A stretch of 64,000 bases of DNA, taken from Meloidogyne chitwoodi. Taxonomy: Eukaryota; Nematoda; Chromadorea; Rhabditida; Meloidogynidae. The notes beneath the pieces are model-generated. The model was not told the origin of the DNA and ran no database searches. It worked only from the letters and a program-made list of their open reading frames with translations. A program made the position numbers and the translations under genes. The DNA lies in assembly GCA_015183035.1 (NCBI GenBank), contig JACZZP010000001.1, positions 248,001-312,000 of the forward strand, in the 5' to 3' direction. Positions 1-12,448 of this stretch are shown here, piece after piece (within the stretch, counting starts at the first letter, position 1; each line of letters starts with the position of its first letter).

Positions 1-1272
1 TTTAAAAAATTAATCGAAATATACAACTTAATTTATTAAAAATAATTTTTCAGTTTTGGCCATTATTATTAATTTTTACTATATTCACCAATATTCTTCT
101 TTTCTTTTGTGAAAAAAATAAAAAATGTCCTACGTGGAACAGTTTCACAAATTTTGGCCTTGGGCCTAGTAGCACTCGACGAATGCAAAAATGCGTGGCC
201 CTTTTAAATATTATTTATACCTGCCTTAGCCTGGCACACCTAAAAATAATAGCCAAACTCTGTTTTACTCTCGCGTCAAGGCCAAAAAAGAGTGTAAACG
301 AGAGAATATTTATAATAGTAGTAAAAAGGGTTTGAAAAGGTTTAAAAAATTAGTGATACAAAAGAAATTTCAAAAACAAACATTAACAAAAATTTATTCA
401 AACATTTTTTACAACTTTCCGGAAAACATTTATTAAAAGTTTATTCAAACATTTTTTACAACTTTACGGAAATTGTAATTGTAATCTTCAGAAAATAAAC
501 AAACTTTCCGGAAAACATTATTCTTAAACTTTTTCCGGAATTTTATTAAAATACATATCTTAGCCATTAAAGTTTGTAACCTTTCTTTTTTTTCCTTTTA
601 TACCATTTTCGTCTCTTCTCTCAATTTTTGGCCCATTTTTTTTTGTTTTTTACAGAAAAATTGCTATATAAAGTTAAGAAAATATAGTTTGGTTATTTTA
701 TTATTGTTTGGCCGAGAATTGGTCGATCATATATTTACTAGGCCCATTTTTAGAGTAAAGGTGAAAAAAGGGTTTCATTGCCACGCATTCATTTTTCTCT
801 TAAATTTTTTTATTTTACTCATTTTTCCTTGTTACTTTTATTTTTGACAAGAATTATTTTTTAAATTAAAATAAATTTATTATAAATTGTATTTTTCTTA
901 ATTTTTTAGTCTTTTTAGTGCCACAAATCCTAGTCTTTCGAAATTTTTATTTTTTAAATTTAACTTTTTTTAAGGGTAATTAGGTTACATATTTATTTTA
1001 ATTAATTTAAGAAAAATTATAATAATTTTTGGCCAAGTAATCAAGCAAAATCAATAAAGAAGGAAAAAAATACTTAAATGTCCTCTCTTTTTGTTTTTTA
1101 TTTTTTCAAACCTTGCATGTGCATTAAAAAAGAGAATTTACTTTTTTAATTCTTTGTCCATTTCCTTACTTATTTTGCCATTTTTGTACACCTACATTTT
1201 CTTCTCAAGTGTTCAACAATTTACGACGGCAAAAAAGAAACACATTGTCTCTATTTATATTTTTATTTATTT

Positions 1273-1860
1273 TTGGCTTCCTTAGATATAAAAACTGTAA
1301 AATATATTTGACATTTGGCCCATTAATAATTTTATTAGATTTATTATATTTCATTTTGTACAATAATAGCTCTTTGACACTGAAAAATGGCGATGAAAGA
1401 TATTTGTTTAAAAAGGAAATGAAATAGGTCTTTTTTGCTTAATATATATAATTTCAAATTAATTTGTATATTAAAATACTGTATTTTTAATTCGTACAAC
1501 TTAAGATTGCGAATATTAAATTTTTGGGAGTGCGGTCCTTTATGGACTGCCGCGAATTTTTTTGTAACGTAATTTTAGTTAGAGGATTCCAACCGGAAAA
1601 CTTTAATATTGTTTCAGGAAAGTCTAATATTTTTCCGGAAAGTTTTAATATTTTTTCCGGAAAGTTTGTTGTATTTTTACTTCTTCGATGGTATTTTTCC
1701 GGAAAGTTTTAATAAATGAACTATAATTAATATTTTCACGGAATATTTTGTATAACCTTTAATTTTTTTCTTTATATTTTTAAATATATTCTACTATCTA
1801 ATTTTCTATTTTTTAATGTCCAAATATATCCTCTACTCTCCCCCATAATATATTAAAATA
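1273..1860 (+). repeat. Dispersed repeat, copy 1
   Basis: This segment is repeated in direct orientation at 3387-3905. Shared blocks in the same order are: GGCTTnCTTAGATA, a block with ACATTTGGCCCATT, CAATAATAGCTCTTTGAC, AAAAATGGCnATGAAAGAT, GGGAGTGCGGTCC followed by TGGACTGCCGC, several TTTCCGGAAAG boxes, and TTTAATGTCCAAAT. The copies differ by small indels and substitutions, so the duplication is not recent. The GCGGTCC...GGACTGCCGC part could form an imperfect hairpin. There is no coding frame common to both copies. Confidence 0.75.
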
Positions 1861-3386
1861 ATAAAAAGTATTTTTACAGTCCTAGCCAACCCCAAAAATG
1901 CCTTTGGCCTTGATGTGCGCATTTGGGACTGTCATTTCTCCCCTTTTTCTATTTTTATTTTCTACTTCCTCTTTTTTCCTCTTCAGCCCATGAGAGTGAT
2001 GGCCTGACCATCAAGCAATGTGTGGCTGTTGATTCGCGGCGGGAGCTGGGCAATGCAACTAATTTTATTTATTTTTATAAATTTTGTATTTTCATAGCTT
2101 AAAGGATTAAAAAATATTTTTTGGCAAAAAGAGAAAAATTCTTAGCAAAAATAAATAAATAATATTCACTTAAAATTGCCTAAATTAATAAAATTGGTTC
2201 GAAATAAATTTTAAAAATTTATTTCCGAATTACTTTGACCTTCACACTTTTGTCCATTTTTCATCATTCTCTTTCATGGGTTGGCCGCATCAACACTCCT
2301 CCACTGTCAAAGAGAGATTAAATAAATAACTAGTAGCCTGGCCATCATTTTCCCTTGAAAATAAATATCAACTATTTTTGTGTGGACATTCCTGCTGTGT
2401 AAAGGGGGAAGAAAAGAAGGTGTAAGAGGGGCAGCTAAAAATGAAGGCCATCATTTTAATGGTCCCAATAGTAAAATGGCCTTTTCACATGCACAAAACT
2501 ACTCAAACCTTTTTTACATTCATTCCCATCAAAAATCATTCTTTTTTACAATTTAAAAAAGGCACAAAAATGCCGATATACTATTTTTTCTTTTATTGAT
2601 TAATTTTAAGTAATTACTATTATTTTTTTAATTTAAATAATTTATTATTTTTTATATAGGAGAACTTATTGGGGACACACTTTTAAATTTAAAATAAATT
2701 TTTATATTTTATTTTTTTAATTAATTTTATACTCATTTTGTAGCCCTATCAGTTTTCTATCAGAATGCAAAATTTGAGATTTTTTAGTTAAATATAAAAA
2801 AAGTTATGGGCATTTCTGTAAGGTTACTCTTAAAAATTTCCTCCAACAATTAATTTATCTCAGCATTGAAACGTCCAATTGAATTTTTTTATTCTTTATT
2901 AATTTTCTGATTATCTTGTAAATGTTTTTAATAAAATTTAAAATTTTTTAAGAGATGCCCTTATTTTATACAATTTATTTTTGTTCTAAGGACACCCAAA
3001 AGGATTGTCTCCAGTATGTGCTTATAACGAGAGTCAATTTTAATATTTTTATTTTTTAAATTTTTCTTCTCTCATTACCCTTATAATTTACCTTTTTATT
3101 TTAATAAATTATTTAATGTTAAATTTATTTACTTATTTACCTTTATAGGTGTGTACTAGTTGGTAACGGCTGGTGTTGAGTAGAGACACAAACTTGGCCT
3201 TGGAATTATTTTTGTCCTTGGCCTTGGAAATCTTTTTTTTCTTTTTTTAACCTTTTTATTTTCCGCTCATTTATTTTTCGTCCCAAGAGTGATTTTTACC
3301 TTTTTTTATTTTTATTCTCGTCCTCATTTTACTTCTCATTTTCTTCTCATTTTTCAGCTTTTAATTGAAATATTAAAAAAAATTTT

Positions 3387-3905
3387 TTGGCTTACTTAGA
3401 TAGAAAAACTGTAAAATATATTTGACATTTGGCCCATTTATACTTTTATTAGATTTAATATATTTCATTTTCTACAATAATAGCTCTTTGACGCTGAAAA
3501 ATGGCAATGAAAGATATTTGTTTAAAAGAGAAATAAATATAACTTTTTACTTAATATATTAAATTCGAAAATAATTTTTATATTATTAGGTTTATTTTAA
3601 ACGAGTTCATATTTATGAGGCTTGAGAATTCTAATTTTTGGGAGTGCGGTCCTTATGGACTGCCGCAAATGTCTTTTTTATCCGGAGAGTTGTAATATTG
3701 TTTCCGGAAAGTTTTACTTTTTTCCGGAAAGTTAGTTGTATTTTTTAGTGAAGAGTAAACTTTTCCGGAAAGTTTTAATTTTGTAGAATATTTTGTTTAA
3801 CCTTTAATTTTTCTCTTTTATTATTAAAATATTTTTCTTCTATGTAATTTTTTTAATTTAATGTCCAAATTTCTCTTCTTCTATTGCTCTCTTCCATAAA
3901 TAAAT
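3387..3905 (+). repeat. Dispersed repeat, copy 2
   Basis: This is the second copy of the segment at 1273-1860, in the same orientation and about 2.1 kb downstream. Block order is preserved, with TTTCCGGAAAG boxes near 3680-3770 and the hairpin-like GTGCGGTCC/GGACTGCCGC around 3640-3665. Divergence is moderate. Confidence 0.75.
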
Positions 3906-6900
3906 GGAATGAGCATTTTTTGAATTATTTTTATTTTTTAAAAATTAAATAAATCTCCTCTCTTCCCTTTAGCCTTTTTTCAACAGGACGTGAATTTATA
4001 AAAAATACATTTTTATATCCATAGGCTCCGTGACGGCGTTGGACGGCTTTTTTAAAAGCTTTTTCTCTTTCTTCTTTTCTAGAAGAGCTCTTTTGCTTCT
4101 TCCCTCTTCTATTTGCCCCAAAAAAATTTTTTTTGTTCTTGTCTCGCCCAAATGTTTGACCCAGATTTTTTCTTTTTTCTCTTTTTTTGCAAGTATTTTA
4201 ACTAGGCTTGTTTATGTGCCCGGCTGGTTGAATTGGTCCACTTTTTTGCGCATCTATTAAATTTTATTTTTTCTTCTCTTGAAAAGCTTTTTTTTCATTT
4301 TTTTTTCTCGTGGGGGCCTGCAATTTAGGGAAGAGGAGAAAGGGCATTTTTTTGAGCGAACTAACACTTTTTAAAAATAAAATATACTGTTGCTAAGGAT
4401 ATATTAAGAAAAAGAATATTCTCAAATCCTTCCTCAAAATCCCTTTTTTATTTTCAATGGGTCATAGTGCCATTAGAGTCTCTTTTTCCAATTAGTGTTT
4501 ATTTTAAATTAAAGCCTATAACTTTGTCTGATTTTCAACAATAAAATTGATAAAGATATCAAATTAAAGAGAAAAAAATTTGCCACAAAATAGTAAAGCT
4601 GAAATAATTAACTTTTTTTTTTAATTTAAAGTTATGATTTTTTAAGTATCTAAATGATCTATTTATATTCTCTGGTCATTATCTTTATCTAATTAAGCTA
4701 TAAATTTGAAAGTTATATCAAATGATAGAGCTGATAAATTGCTACAAAATTAAAAAAAAAATATTATTTTAATTTTGAGTTTTTTATTTTTTATAGAAAT
4801 CCAACGCTACCCCTTAAAATACCAACTAGTACATTCTTTAAAAATTTGTAACTCGAAGCTAATATACTGTTTTTTTGCTATTTTATAGAATACATATTTA
4901 AGTTTATTTTGCCAAAGTTTCAAATTTATAGTTTCATTTTAAAAAAAGTTGCAATTTTTCAAACATGCAAGGTTTATGTGTACAAGCAAAGAGGTTGCGC
5001 TTACTTTAAAAATTTACAACTTTTTTAAATTAATTTTAAATAATTTTGTTTTTATTTTATTTTATAGCACAAATTCTCTTCTATTAATTTTTATAAAGAC
5101 TTTAATATTCTCTTGTTCCCATTTATTATTTTTCGCATTTTAAATGTTATAGTAGGACTTGATGGACGTTAGATGGCTTTTCATTCTTTTTAACCCTTTC
5201 TCTCTCCAATCGGAGAGAGAAAGAAAGGTCCTTCCCGGATTTGGGGCAATCATTTGACCGAAGACGTATAAGAAATGAATTTTGCTAAAATTAGAAAAAG
5301 AAAGAAAATCGGAGAAAAAATCTCCAAATTTGGCGAATGCCTTTAAACTGCCCAAAAAGGATATAGAAAAATATTTTTTTGCCCAAACAAATCCTGAAAA
5401 TTATATTTAAGACATTTTTTATTGTTTTATTAAATGTGTTAAATTGAAGAGGCCAATTACTTTTTTTATTTATTAAATTTAGCTATACTGTTACTTTCCT
5501 CTAGCCTTACATGTTTTAAAGCCTATACCTTTTGATCTAGTTTGTTTAAAAATTTGATTTTTATATCAAAATATAGAGCAGATTATGTACTATAAAATTC
5601 CTTAAAATTAAACTAATTTGATTGAATTTCCAAAAAGTTGTGAATTTTAAAATAATTTGGTCAGTATTCTTAGGTTTTAGTCGATTTTTTAACCACAACT
5701 TAAATAATATTAATTCAAATAAATTAAATTTAGTATCATTTTGTAGCTCTCAGTTTTATTTATCTTTTTGCCAAGTATCAATTTTATAGCTTTATTTTCT
5801 TTAAAGATATCGGCCATGGAATACAGAAAGTCCATGACTTTACTTGTTTGCCTACTTAAAAATTCATAACTTTAATAAACTTTAAATTTATTGGTAAATT
5901 TTTTACAATTTTATAGTTTACATTTTGTGTTATTTTAATAAAAAATTTTAACTTTGTATCTTTTCTTAATCAAAAATTATAGTCCTTCAAAAAAGGTTAT
6001 ATTTTCACTCATTTTTCTTTGTCGGCATTTTAATCCCTTTTTATTTTTTAATTTTTTCTTTTTATTTTTTTTCAATTTTCATCGTCAAATGATGGAAATG
6101 AACTTTAATAATCTTTATTTTATAATCCTACACCAATATAATTTTTATAATGTCCATTTTTCCTTTTTGCCTAATTACATGTTCCTTTTCCTCTATACTT
6201 GTCCTTTGCCTCCATAACTTCAAAAAATATTCCTTTCACATTTCTCTCATTTTTATTTTATTTTCAATTTTTGCACTTTTTAGGGCTGTACATTAACCCA
6301 GAAATCTTTTCACTTGCATGCATGTACCAACAGACCCACTGAAAAGAGCTGTCCACACTGATCTATCCATCCATTTTTACTCTTCAAAAAAGTGGAAAAA
6401 AATTTTTTCTTTCAAATCTGAGCCGAAATATTTTTTATATAAAGCTAAAATAGGCTTCGGCCCTGTTCTCTCTTTTCACCCTATTTTGTGCCCTCTCCCC
6501 CAATAGTGCGGCTGGTTGGCGCGCGAGCATTTTAATTGTGCTACTACTTTGAAAGTGGCGGTCCCTGATCTCTTTTTCTTCATTCCTTTCTTTTCTTCCT
6601 TTTTTCTTCCATTTTCATCATCTTTCTTCATTGCTTGTTCCCATTCCTTCACTTATTTCTATAGGGTCACCTCAGCTTATTTAGCACCAAACTCATCTCA
6701 CCAACAGTCTTATTTTTACCCTAAAAAATGTATTTTGCCCCCTTTTTGTGCATTGGACGTCGCTATATGATTAAACGTTTTGAACACACTCCCGTCCTAT
6801 GATAGTGAGAGTCGCCGTTTAGACCATTCCATAAAGGATCCCTTCTCTTTTTATTCAGCCGATCCTAATATATATAAATAAAAATAAATAAAATATATAT

Positions 6901-7254
6901 CCCCAAACACATTTCACATCTATTCATTCAACCAGCCAGAGGGCAACAGCGCGCGACCCCATTTAAAACTACATAGACTAACCAGCTATGGACGGCCTGG
7001 ATATTATTGGGCGGTCCTTATTTTCGAGAGCCGATTAATTTTAAGAAACCTAAATGTATATATATATAAATAAATCCTCACATTTTCTATATTTATTTAA
7101 AAAAGTAGAGACAAATAAGCAAAACTATAAATATTCTTTATTTTAAACCCTTTAAAAATTATTTAAATAATAATTCTTCTATATAAGGCTTTTAGTATAA
7201 TAATTATACTTTAGTTGATCTTTTTTCTATATCATTGGTAAAGTAAATAAACTT

Positions 7255-7435
7255 TTTTCCGGAATTTATTATATAAACTTAAAATAAACTTTCCGGAAAA
7301 CTAAATAAATTATTTGTTTTCCGGAAAAGTTTATTTTACAAAAAAGTTTATTTTCCGGTTGTAAATTAAATAAAGTTTATTTTAAGAAATTTATTCCGGA
7401 AAAAGTGTTTATTTATTTTTATTCCGGAATTTTTT
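7255..7435. repeat. TTCCGGAA-box cluster
   Basis: There are about six TTCCGG or CCGGAA boxes in 180 bp, separated by T/A-rich spacers containing TTTATT. It is the fourth such cluster in the first 7.5 kb and is about 0.9 kb upstream of the gene at 8332. The element is a perfect 8-bp palindrome at its core. No function is known to me. Confidence 0.6.
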
Positions 7436-8310
7436 ATCTTTTTTTTTGTATAAATCTCTCTTCTCTCCTTTTTTCCCTATGTTTTCATTTCTTTTCTCTC
7501 TATCCTTAACCTTTTAAAATATCTCCCCTCATCTTTTCACAGTATTCCAATTTAAATCTTTCCCTTTGCCCTATTTTTTCTTGCGTTTCAAGCGTTCCTT
7601 CGCGCGTTTAATCTCTTCGCGGATATACAGCCCCATTCTTCGTCCTAATTTTTAGTTCCATTCATTCTTCTCTGTCCTCATTTCTTTGCTACATTTTCTG
7701 CCCCAAATCCCATTACACATCTTTTTCCCCTTTTTCTTATTTTTCACACATCCCCAACTGAGAGAAAGAGAGAAAATTTCTGATCGGCGAGCCAGTCGCC
7801 TGGCAAATAGCAGAGAAGTAAGAAAATAGGGGAATGTCCGAGGCAGGTCACTTACCTTTATTTTCCTTCGTCTTTATTTTTCCTTATAATTTTCCGCAAA
7901 TACAGTTTTTCCCCTCTGGCTTTTGAATTGCCAGGTCAATGGGAGAATGTTGAAGGAAAGGGATGAAAAAAGGATATGTGGGGATCGACTGACCGGCCTA
8001 TATATTCGAATCTCTGCTTGAGAACACTGTCATTTGCCCAATAAAATTTAAAATTTGTGCTTCCTTCAATAAAACCTTCAAAATCCTTGTTAGAGATGTT
8101 TTGTCATTTAGGACATTTCAGTGCCAAGAATTTTGTCGTTCATCTTTTTTCTTTTTTAACCAAATTAAATAATTTTATAACATTTGAAGCCTTATAAGTG
8201 CTATTCTTTTTCCTGACGAGCCTGTACTGAACCGTCCCTTATCATTTAATTAATAATTAAATTTTCTTATTTATTTTTCCTAGTATTTTTTTTATATTTA
8301 TTTTCTTTTT

Positions 8311-8312
8311 AG
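8311..8312 (+). promoter_or_regulatory. Likely trans-splice acceptor
   Basis: The AG ends a long T-rich tract (TTTTCTTTTTAG) 19 nt upstream of the ATG at 8332, with no donor upstream belonging to a visible exon. In nematodes this is the usual form of a spliced-leader acceptor. Inference only. Confidence 0.4.
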
Positions 8313-8331
8313 TATAAATTTAAAAACGTAG

Positions 8332-11300
8332 ATGGATGCATCTACAGTTAGTGCAGCAACATCATCTAATAATAATAATTTATTTGGAAATATGGAACAA
8401 AAATTTGATTTGGCTGCTTTATTAAGAAATGTTGCAGCAGCTGCAGTGGCGTCATCTTCTTCTAATATCGGACCGATTGTGTCAACTACAGTATCTGGAT
8501 CAACTTCTACCTCTCCAAATTCGGTATTAATTTTGGGACATTTCATTTGGGGTGGCACCGAACTGTCCTTACACTCGTACTGAACTGTCCATCCAAAATT
8601 AAATTCAAAAATATTAAATTAGTAATATAAAATCATCATTTATTTTTTAGGTTGAAAGTTCAGCTCCTAGCAGTTCAACGGTCACTTCAGTGCAGAACAA
8701 TGGAAATCATCCTCATCCTTTTCTAAGAAATGGGGGAGACTCTGTTTCTTTAATTGCTGGCTGTAGTGGAACTAATAATACTACTAAATGTAGTGGAGGA
8801 AGTAGTAGTAGAAGCAGCACACCCTCTACTAATAATACTACTCAACAAACTCCAAAAAGAGAGCGTAGATCCTTACAAAGACGTTCTCCAATACCTGCCT
8901 TGTCTTTGGCTCCACCAGGGGTATTACGACGACATCAATTACCTTTTACTCCTATTCAGGTGGAAATTCTGATTTTTAATTTAAAGTTTTGATTATAAGT
9001 TCTGCTTTTTATGTTCTAATTTTTATATTCTGATTTTTAACTCTGCTTTTTTCTGATTAAGTTCTGATTTTTATATTCTGACTTATAAAAGTTCTGATTT
9101 TTGATTCTGATTTTTCTGATTTATATTTGATTTTTATATTCTGATTTTTATATTCTGACTTATAAATTCTGATTTATTATTTAAATTCTGATTTTATAAT
9201 TTTTCCATTGTTCAGCCTATTTATTCACCTAGTGGACATGGACGTCAAATTCTGATTTATGATTCACGCTCACACCCTGGCCGAAGAAGGGAATTTGCTT
9301 ATAAAACACGTTTCACAAACCAGTCGGGATTAACTACTGTTTATTATCGTTGTATGGCTTGTCGGGCACTTCGGCATCGGGTAAATTTAAATTATAATTT
9401 ATTTTAGTTTAAATTAAAATTAAAAATCAGAAATTTAAAAAAAATCAGAATTTTTCTTTTAAAGCTTCAAAGAACACTTTCAAAAGAACGTTTACCAGCC
9501 GTGCCATGTATAGCAGTCAAAAATGATTTATTAATGAATGATCCAGATTTTCCTGAGGCCTCAGATCATTTTTGTTCTCCTCTAACAATTGGTGAATCTA
9601 ATCAACGATTAAAAAATACTTTTGAAAGAGGACATAAAAGAGCTAGAATGAAGATGGCTAATTCTGCTGTAGAGGAAACTATTAGAAAAGTGAGTTAATT
9701 ATAAAAGAGACGTTTCGGTGCGAGCTTATAAAATTGTTAAACGAGTATCTAAAATTATGAAATTTTGCATAGATATTCTAATGATATTTTCTTACAAACT
9801 CAAAAAATTTCAGAATTTTAGGTTTGATATTTTTAAAGTTATAGCTAAAAATGTTGCGCTGTTTTGAAACCTAACTGCGTTTGCGCCAACTTTTATAACT
9901 TTTGAATGAATAGTCCAATTTAAACAAATTTTATACCATTTAATAGAGCAGAAAATTTTCTACATAATGATAAAAAAACAAAATTTTAGGATTAATATTA
10001 ACCAAGTTATGGTTCAAAAACTACCAAAATCACTCATTTATCAAAAATTTATTAACTTTTTATTTTAAAAAAGGTCGGAATGTTACGTGCTGCAAAATCT
10101 GAAGTTCCCATGGAAGAAGGAAATGGCTCATTAATAACTACAAATAATTTTCAGTTATTAAATGTTAGTGAAACAGTGAATAATAGAGAAGGCAGTGAAT
10201 CTAATGATTCTGCTATTGTTGATGTTCTTAATAATATTAAAGGTTTTTTCATTTATTTAATTATATCCCTGGTATCATTATATAAAGGATATTTAAATTT
10301 ACTTATTAGAAAATTTTTTTTTTAATTTTTTTGTTTTAAAAAATTAGAAGAAAATGATGACCCAACAATTCGTGAACAATTAATTTGTGAAATTAATATT
10401 TTAAAAAATAATAATCCAGAGATTACATTAAATGAAGAAAAAAATTGTGGAAATGAAGTTAATAATAATGATATTTCAATTAATAATCAAAATTCTAAAC
10501 AAAAAGAAAGTTTACCAAAACAACAACATTCTGTTGAAAATTTATTTAATAAAAATAATGAAGGTTTATTAATTACAAAAGCTTCTTTAATTCATCAAAA
10601 TAATATTAAAAATGAACCTTTTTATTCTTCTACTATTTCATCATTTTCTCCAAATATTTCTTCTATTGGAATTAATGGAAATAATAGTAATGGAATACTG
10701 CAAAATAATTCAGAATGTTGTAAGAATTTTTTAAAGTTTTAAAGATTACAAATTGTAAAATAAGTTTATTTAAATTACAAAATATAAAATAAGTTTATTT
10801 AAATTACAAATTGTAAAACAAGTTTAATCTTTTAAAAATATTAGTTAATTTGAATACACCAATGTTGTCAGCTGTTCTTTTATCAGCTGCTGCAGCAATG
10901 ATTAGAAACAATCAAGCCTCACAAAATCAAAATCTTCATCAACAACAATTATATCAAAATTTTCAAGAAAATATTACCTCTAATAACCATTCAATTTCAA
11001 TGCCTTCAACACCTATTTGTGTTCAAAATAATAATTCTACTATTAATAATATAAAAAGAAAAGGTGCAATTGTGAATGGAATACTTCAAAAGTAAATTTT
11101 TAAATTTTTTTGGAAACTAAAAAATAAAGATTTTTTAGGCTTTCCAACAAAGCTACGGCAGAGGCACATAATATCTCTCATACACCTCAACAACTCAAAA
11201 TGCCAATAGAAATAAATAAAAAAGAAATTGAAAATTTAAATGGCAATAATAAATTAACCACTAAAAAAGAATTAAAGAAAAGAGAAATTAAAACAAAAAG

Positions 11301-11436
11301 ATCTTTTGTAAATGTAGAAACACAAACAGAGATTAGTGGAGAAGAAATTGAAATGAAAAGGTGCAATTGTGAATGGAATTTTAATAAATTTAATGTTAAT
11401 GAAGATAAGACTTTGATGGATTTTGAGCAACATTGA
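8332..11436 (+). CDS. Asn/Ser-rich protein, FLYWCH-like Cys/His module
   Basis: Eight exons were read: 8332-8523, 8651-8959, 9216-9380, 9465-9689, 10074-10242, 10348-10719, 10845-11091, 11139-11436. All introns are GT-AG and the sum is 1977 nt, a 658-residue protein. Residues 1-167 are low complexity (Ser, Asn, Ala, Thr) with a basic patch PKRERRSLQRR. Exons 3-4 hold the only conserved-looking part: an aromatic/basic run (FAYKTRF), YYRCMACRAL, then PCIAVKND and, after an acidic spacer, DHFC. Spacing C-x2-C...C...H-x-C resembles a FLYWCH zinc-binding DNA-binding module (C..C..H-x-H) with the last His replaced by Cys. The rest is Asn/Gln-rich, with a KKELKKREIKTKR basic stretch near the C terminus. 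A nuclear DNA-binding role is inferred. Intron 2 is filled with TTCTGATTTT repeats and intron 4 with a MITE-like fragment. I do not recognise an exact orthologue. Confidence 0.7.
8990..9200 (+). repeat. TTCTGATTTTTATA intronic repeat
   Basis: Intron 2 of the FLYWCH-like gene is almost wholly made of irregular repeats of TTCTGATTTTTATA and TTCTGATTTTT. The unit continues in inverse form (AAAAATCAGAA) at 9420-9455 in the next intron, so the transcript could fold locally. Confidence 0.7.
9706..10015 (+). repeat. MITE-like fragment in intron 4
   Basis: It begins with GACGTTTCGGTGCGAGCTTA, closely matching the outer end of the inverted-repeat element at 36064-36374 (GTTTCGGTGCGAGCTCATAA). The inner block TTTCAGAATTTTAGGTTTGA matches the internal arm of that element. 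The far inverted end is not visible here, so this looks like a half-element or a diverged relative. It also carries the motif ATAGAGCAGAAAATTTTCTACA near 9942. Confidence 0.6.
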
Positions 11437-12448
11437 ACTTGTTTGTTTTTTAAACTTTTAAAAAGTACAAATTGTAAAATAAGTTTATTTTTTAATTTAC
11501 AAATTGTAAAATAAGTTTATTTTTTAAATTACAAATTGTAAAATAAGTTTATTTTCTTTTTAAATTACAAATTATATTTATTATTGACTACATTTATTAT
11601 CATTGAATATTAAATTTATTTTTTTAAATACATATGTATTTTATTTTTAGACAAAGCATAAATATATTAAATATATTTAATTTTTATGAAAATATTTATT
11701 TATTTTAATTTATTTTTCACATTTTTAATTGTTTTTACTTTTGCATATTAATTAAGCATTTGTGATCAAAAATCAAATTATTTTTTAATAGATCCCCTTA
11801 TATTTCTTTAAATTTATTTTTATATTTCTTTCATCTTGCCTTTACAAAAAAATTTTTTTCTTGCCACAATATTTAAATTTAATTTATTTTCATTTTATTT
11901 GAAAAACTTTTTTTTGTGAATCAAGTATGTATTTGCGATTAAAATGATTTTTAACAATATTATAATTTTATATTTTTAACAAATTATATTTTTAAATTAA
12001 TAATTTCTTTCAAATCTCTTATTTTGGCAATTATTCACTCTAAAGTGCAATTATCAAATTTTTTAATTTTAATTGTAATCAGCATTCCTATGTGACCTTA
12101 AGTGTTGTTATATTTTTTTACAGTGTATTTTTTATTGTAATATTTTTTCTGAATTATTACTAAATAATATAAATTTTTCAAGATCAAATACATAATCCAA
12201 AGTCTTTTATGGCTGCTATTGCTTTCTATTTATTTTTTTAATTTTAAAATTATTTATTTGCAAATTTATATAATTTAAAAATTGTATTTATTTTTTTTTT
12301 AATAAAATTTTTGGTTGGAGCAATATATATTTTTTTTATTCAAATAACCAGAACGAATTTATAAATGCTTATATATAGAGTAATTTGAGGTGGAGATAAA
12401 AGAGGATTTGTTCATAAAAATGTTTAAAATATTTCAGTCATTTTTGTT
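11437..12448. other. Convergent intergenic region
   Basis: This is the 1-kb gap between the 3' ends of the plus-strand gene ending at 11436 and the minus-strand gene ending at 12449. It holds three or four copies of ACAAATTGTAAAATAAGTTT (11465-11570), which also occurs at 10745-10825 in intron 6 of the gene on the left. The rest is AT-rich with no coding signal. Confidence 0.6.

Larger units (their letters stand above)
1..8331. other. Gene-poor repeat-rich AT-rich region
   Basis: No gene is supported here. The open frames are short, rich in F, L, I, S and K, and show no recognisable domain or splice pattern. The stretch holds T-rich tracts, a segment present twice (about 1273-1860 and 3387-3905), clusters of TTCCGGAA (about 490-540, 1600-1710, 3680-3770, 7255-7430) and copies of a motif ATAGAGCWGA followed by CTACAAAAT (about 4720 and 5570). 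The last few hundred bases (about 7440-8330) are pyrimidine-rich and less repetitive, and probably include the promoter and 5' leader of the gene that starts at 8332. An exon too short or diverged to recognise cannot be excluded. Confidence 0.6.

Noticed and set aside
1091..6770. Short plus-strand frames of 60-87 codons
   Set aside because: T-rich DNA giving F/L/S-rich peptides; no conserved domain, no consistent splice sites, and part lies in duplicated repeat.
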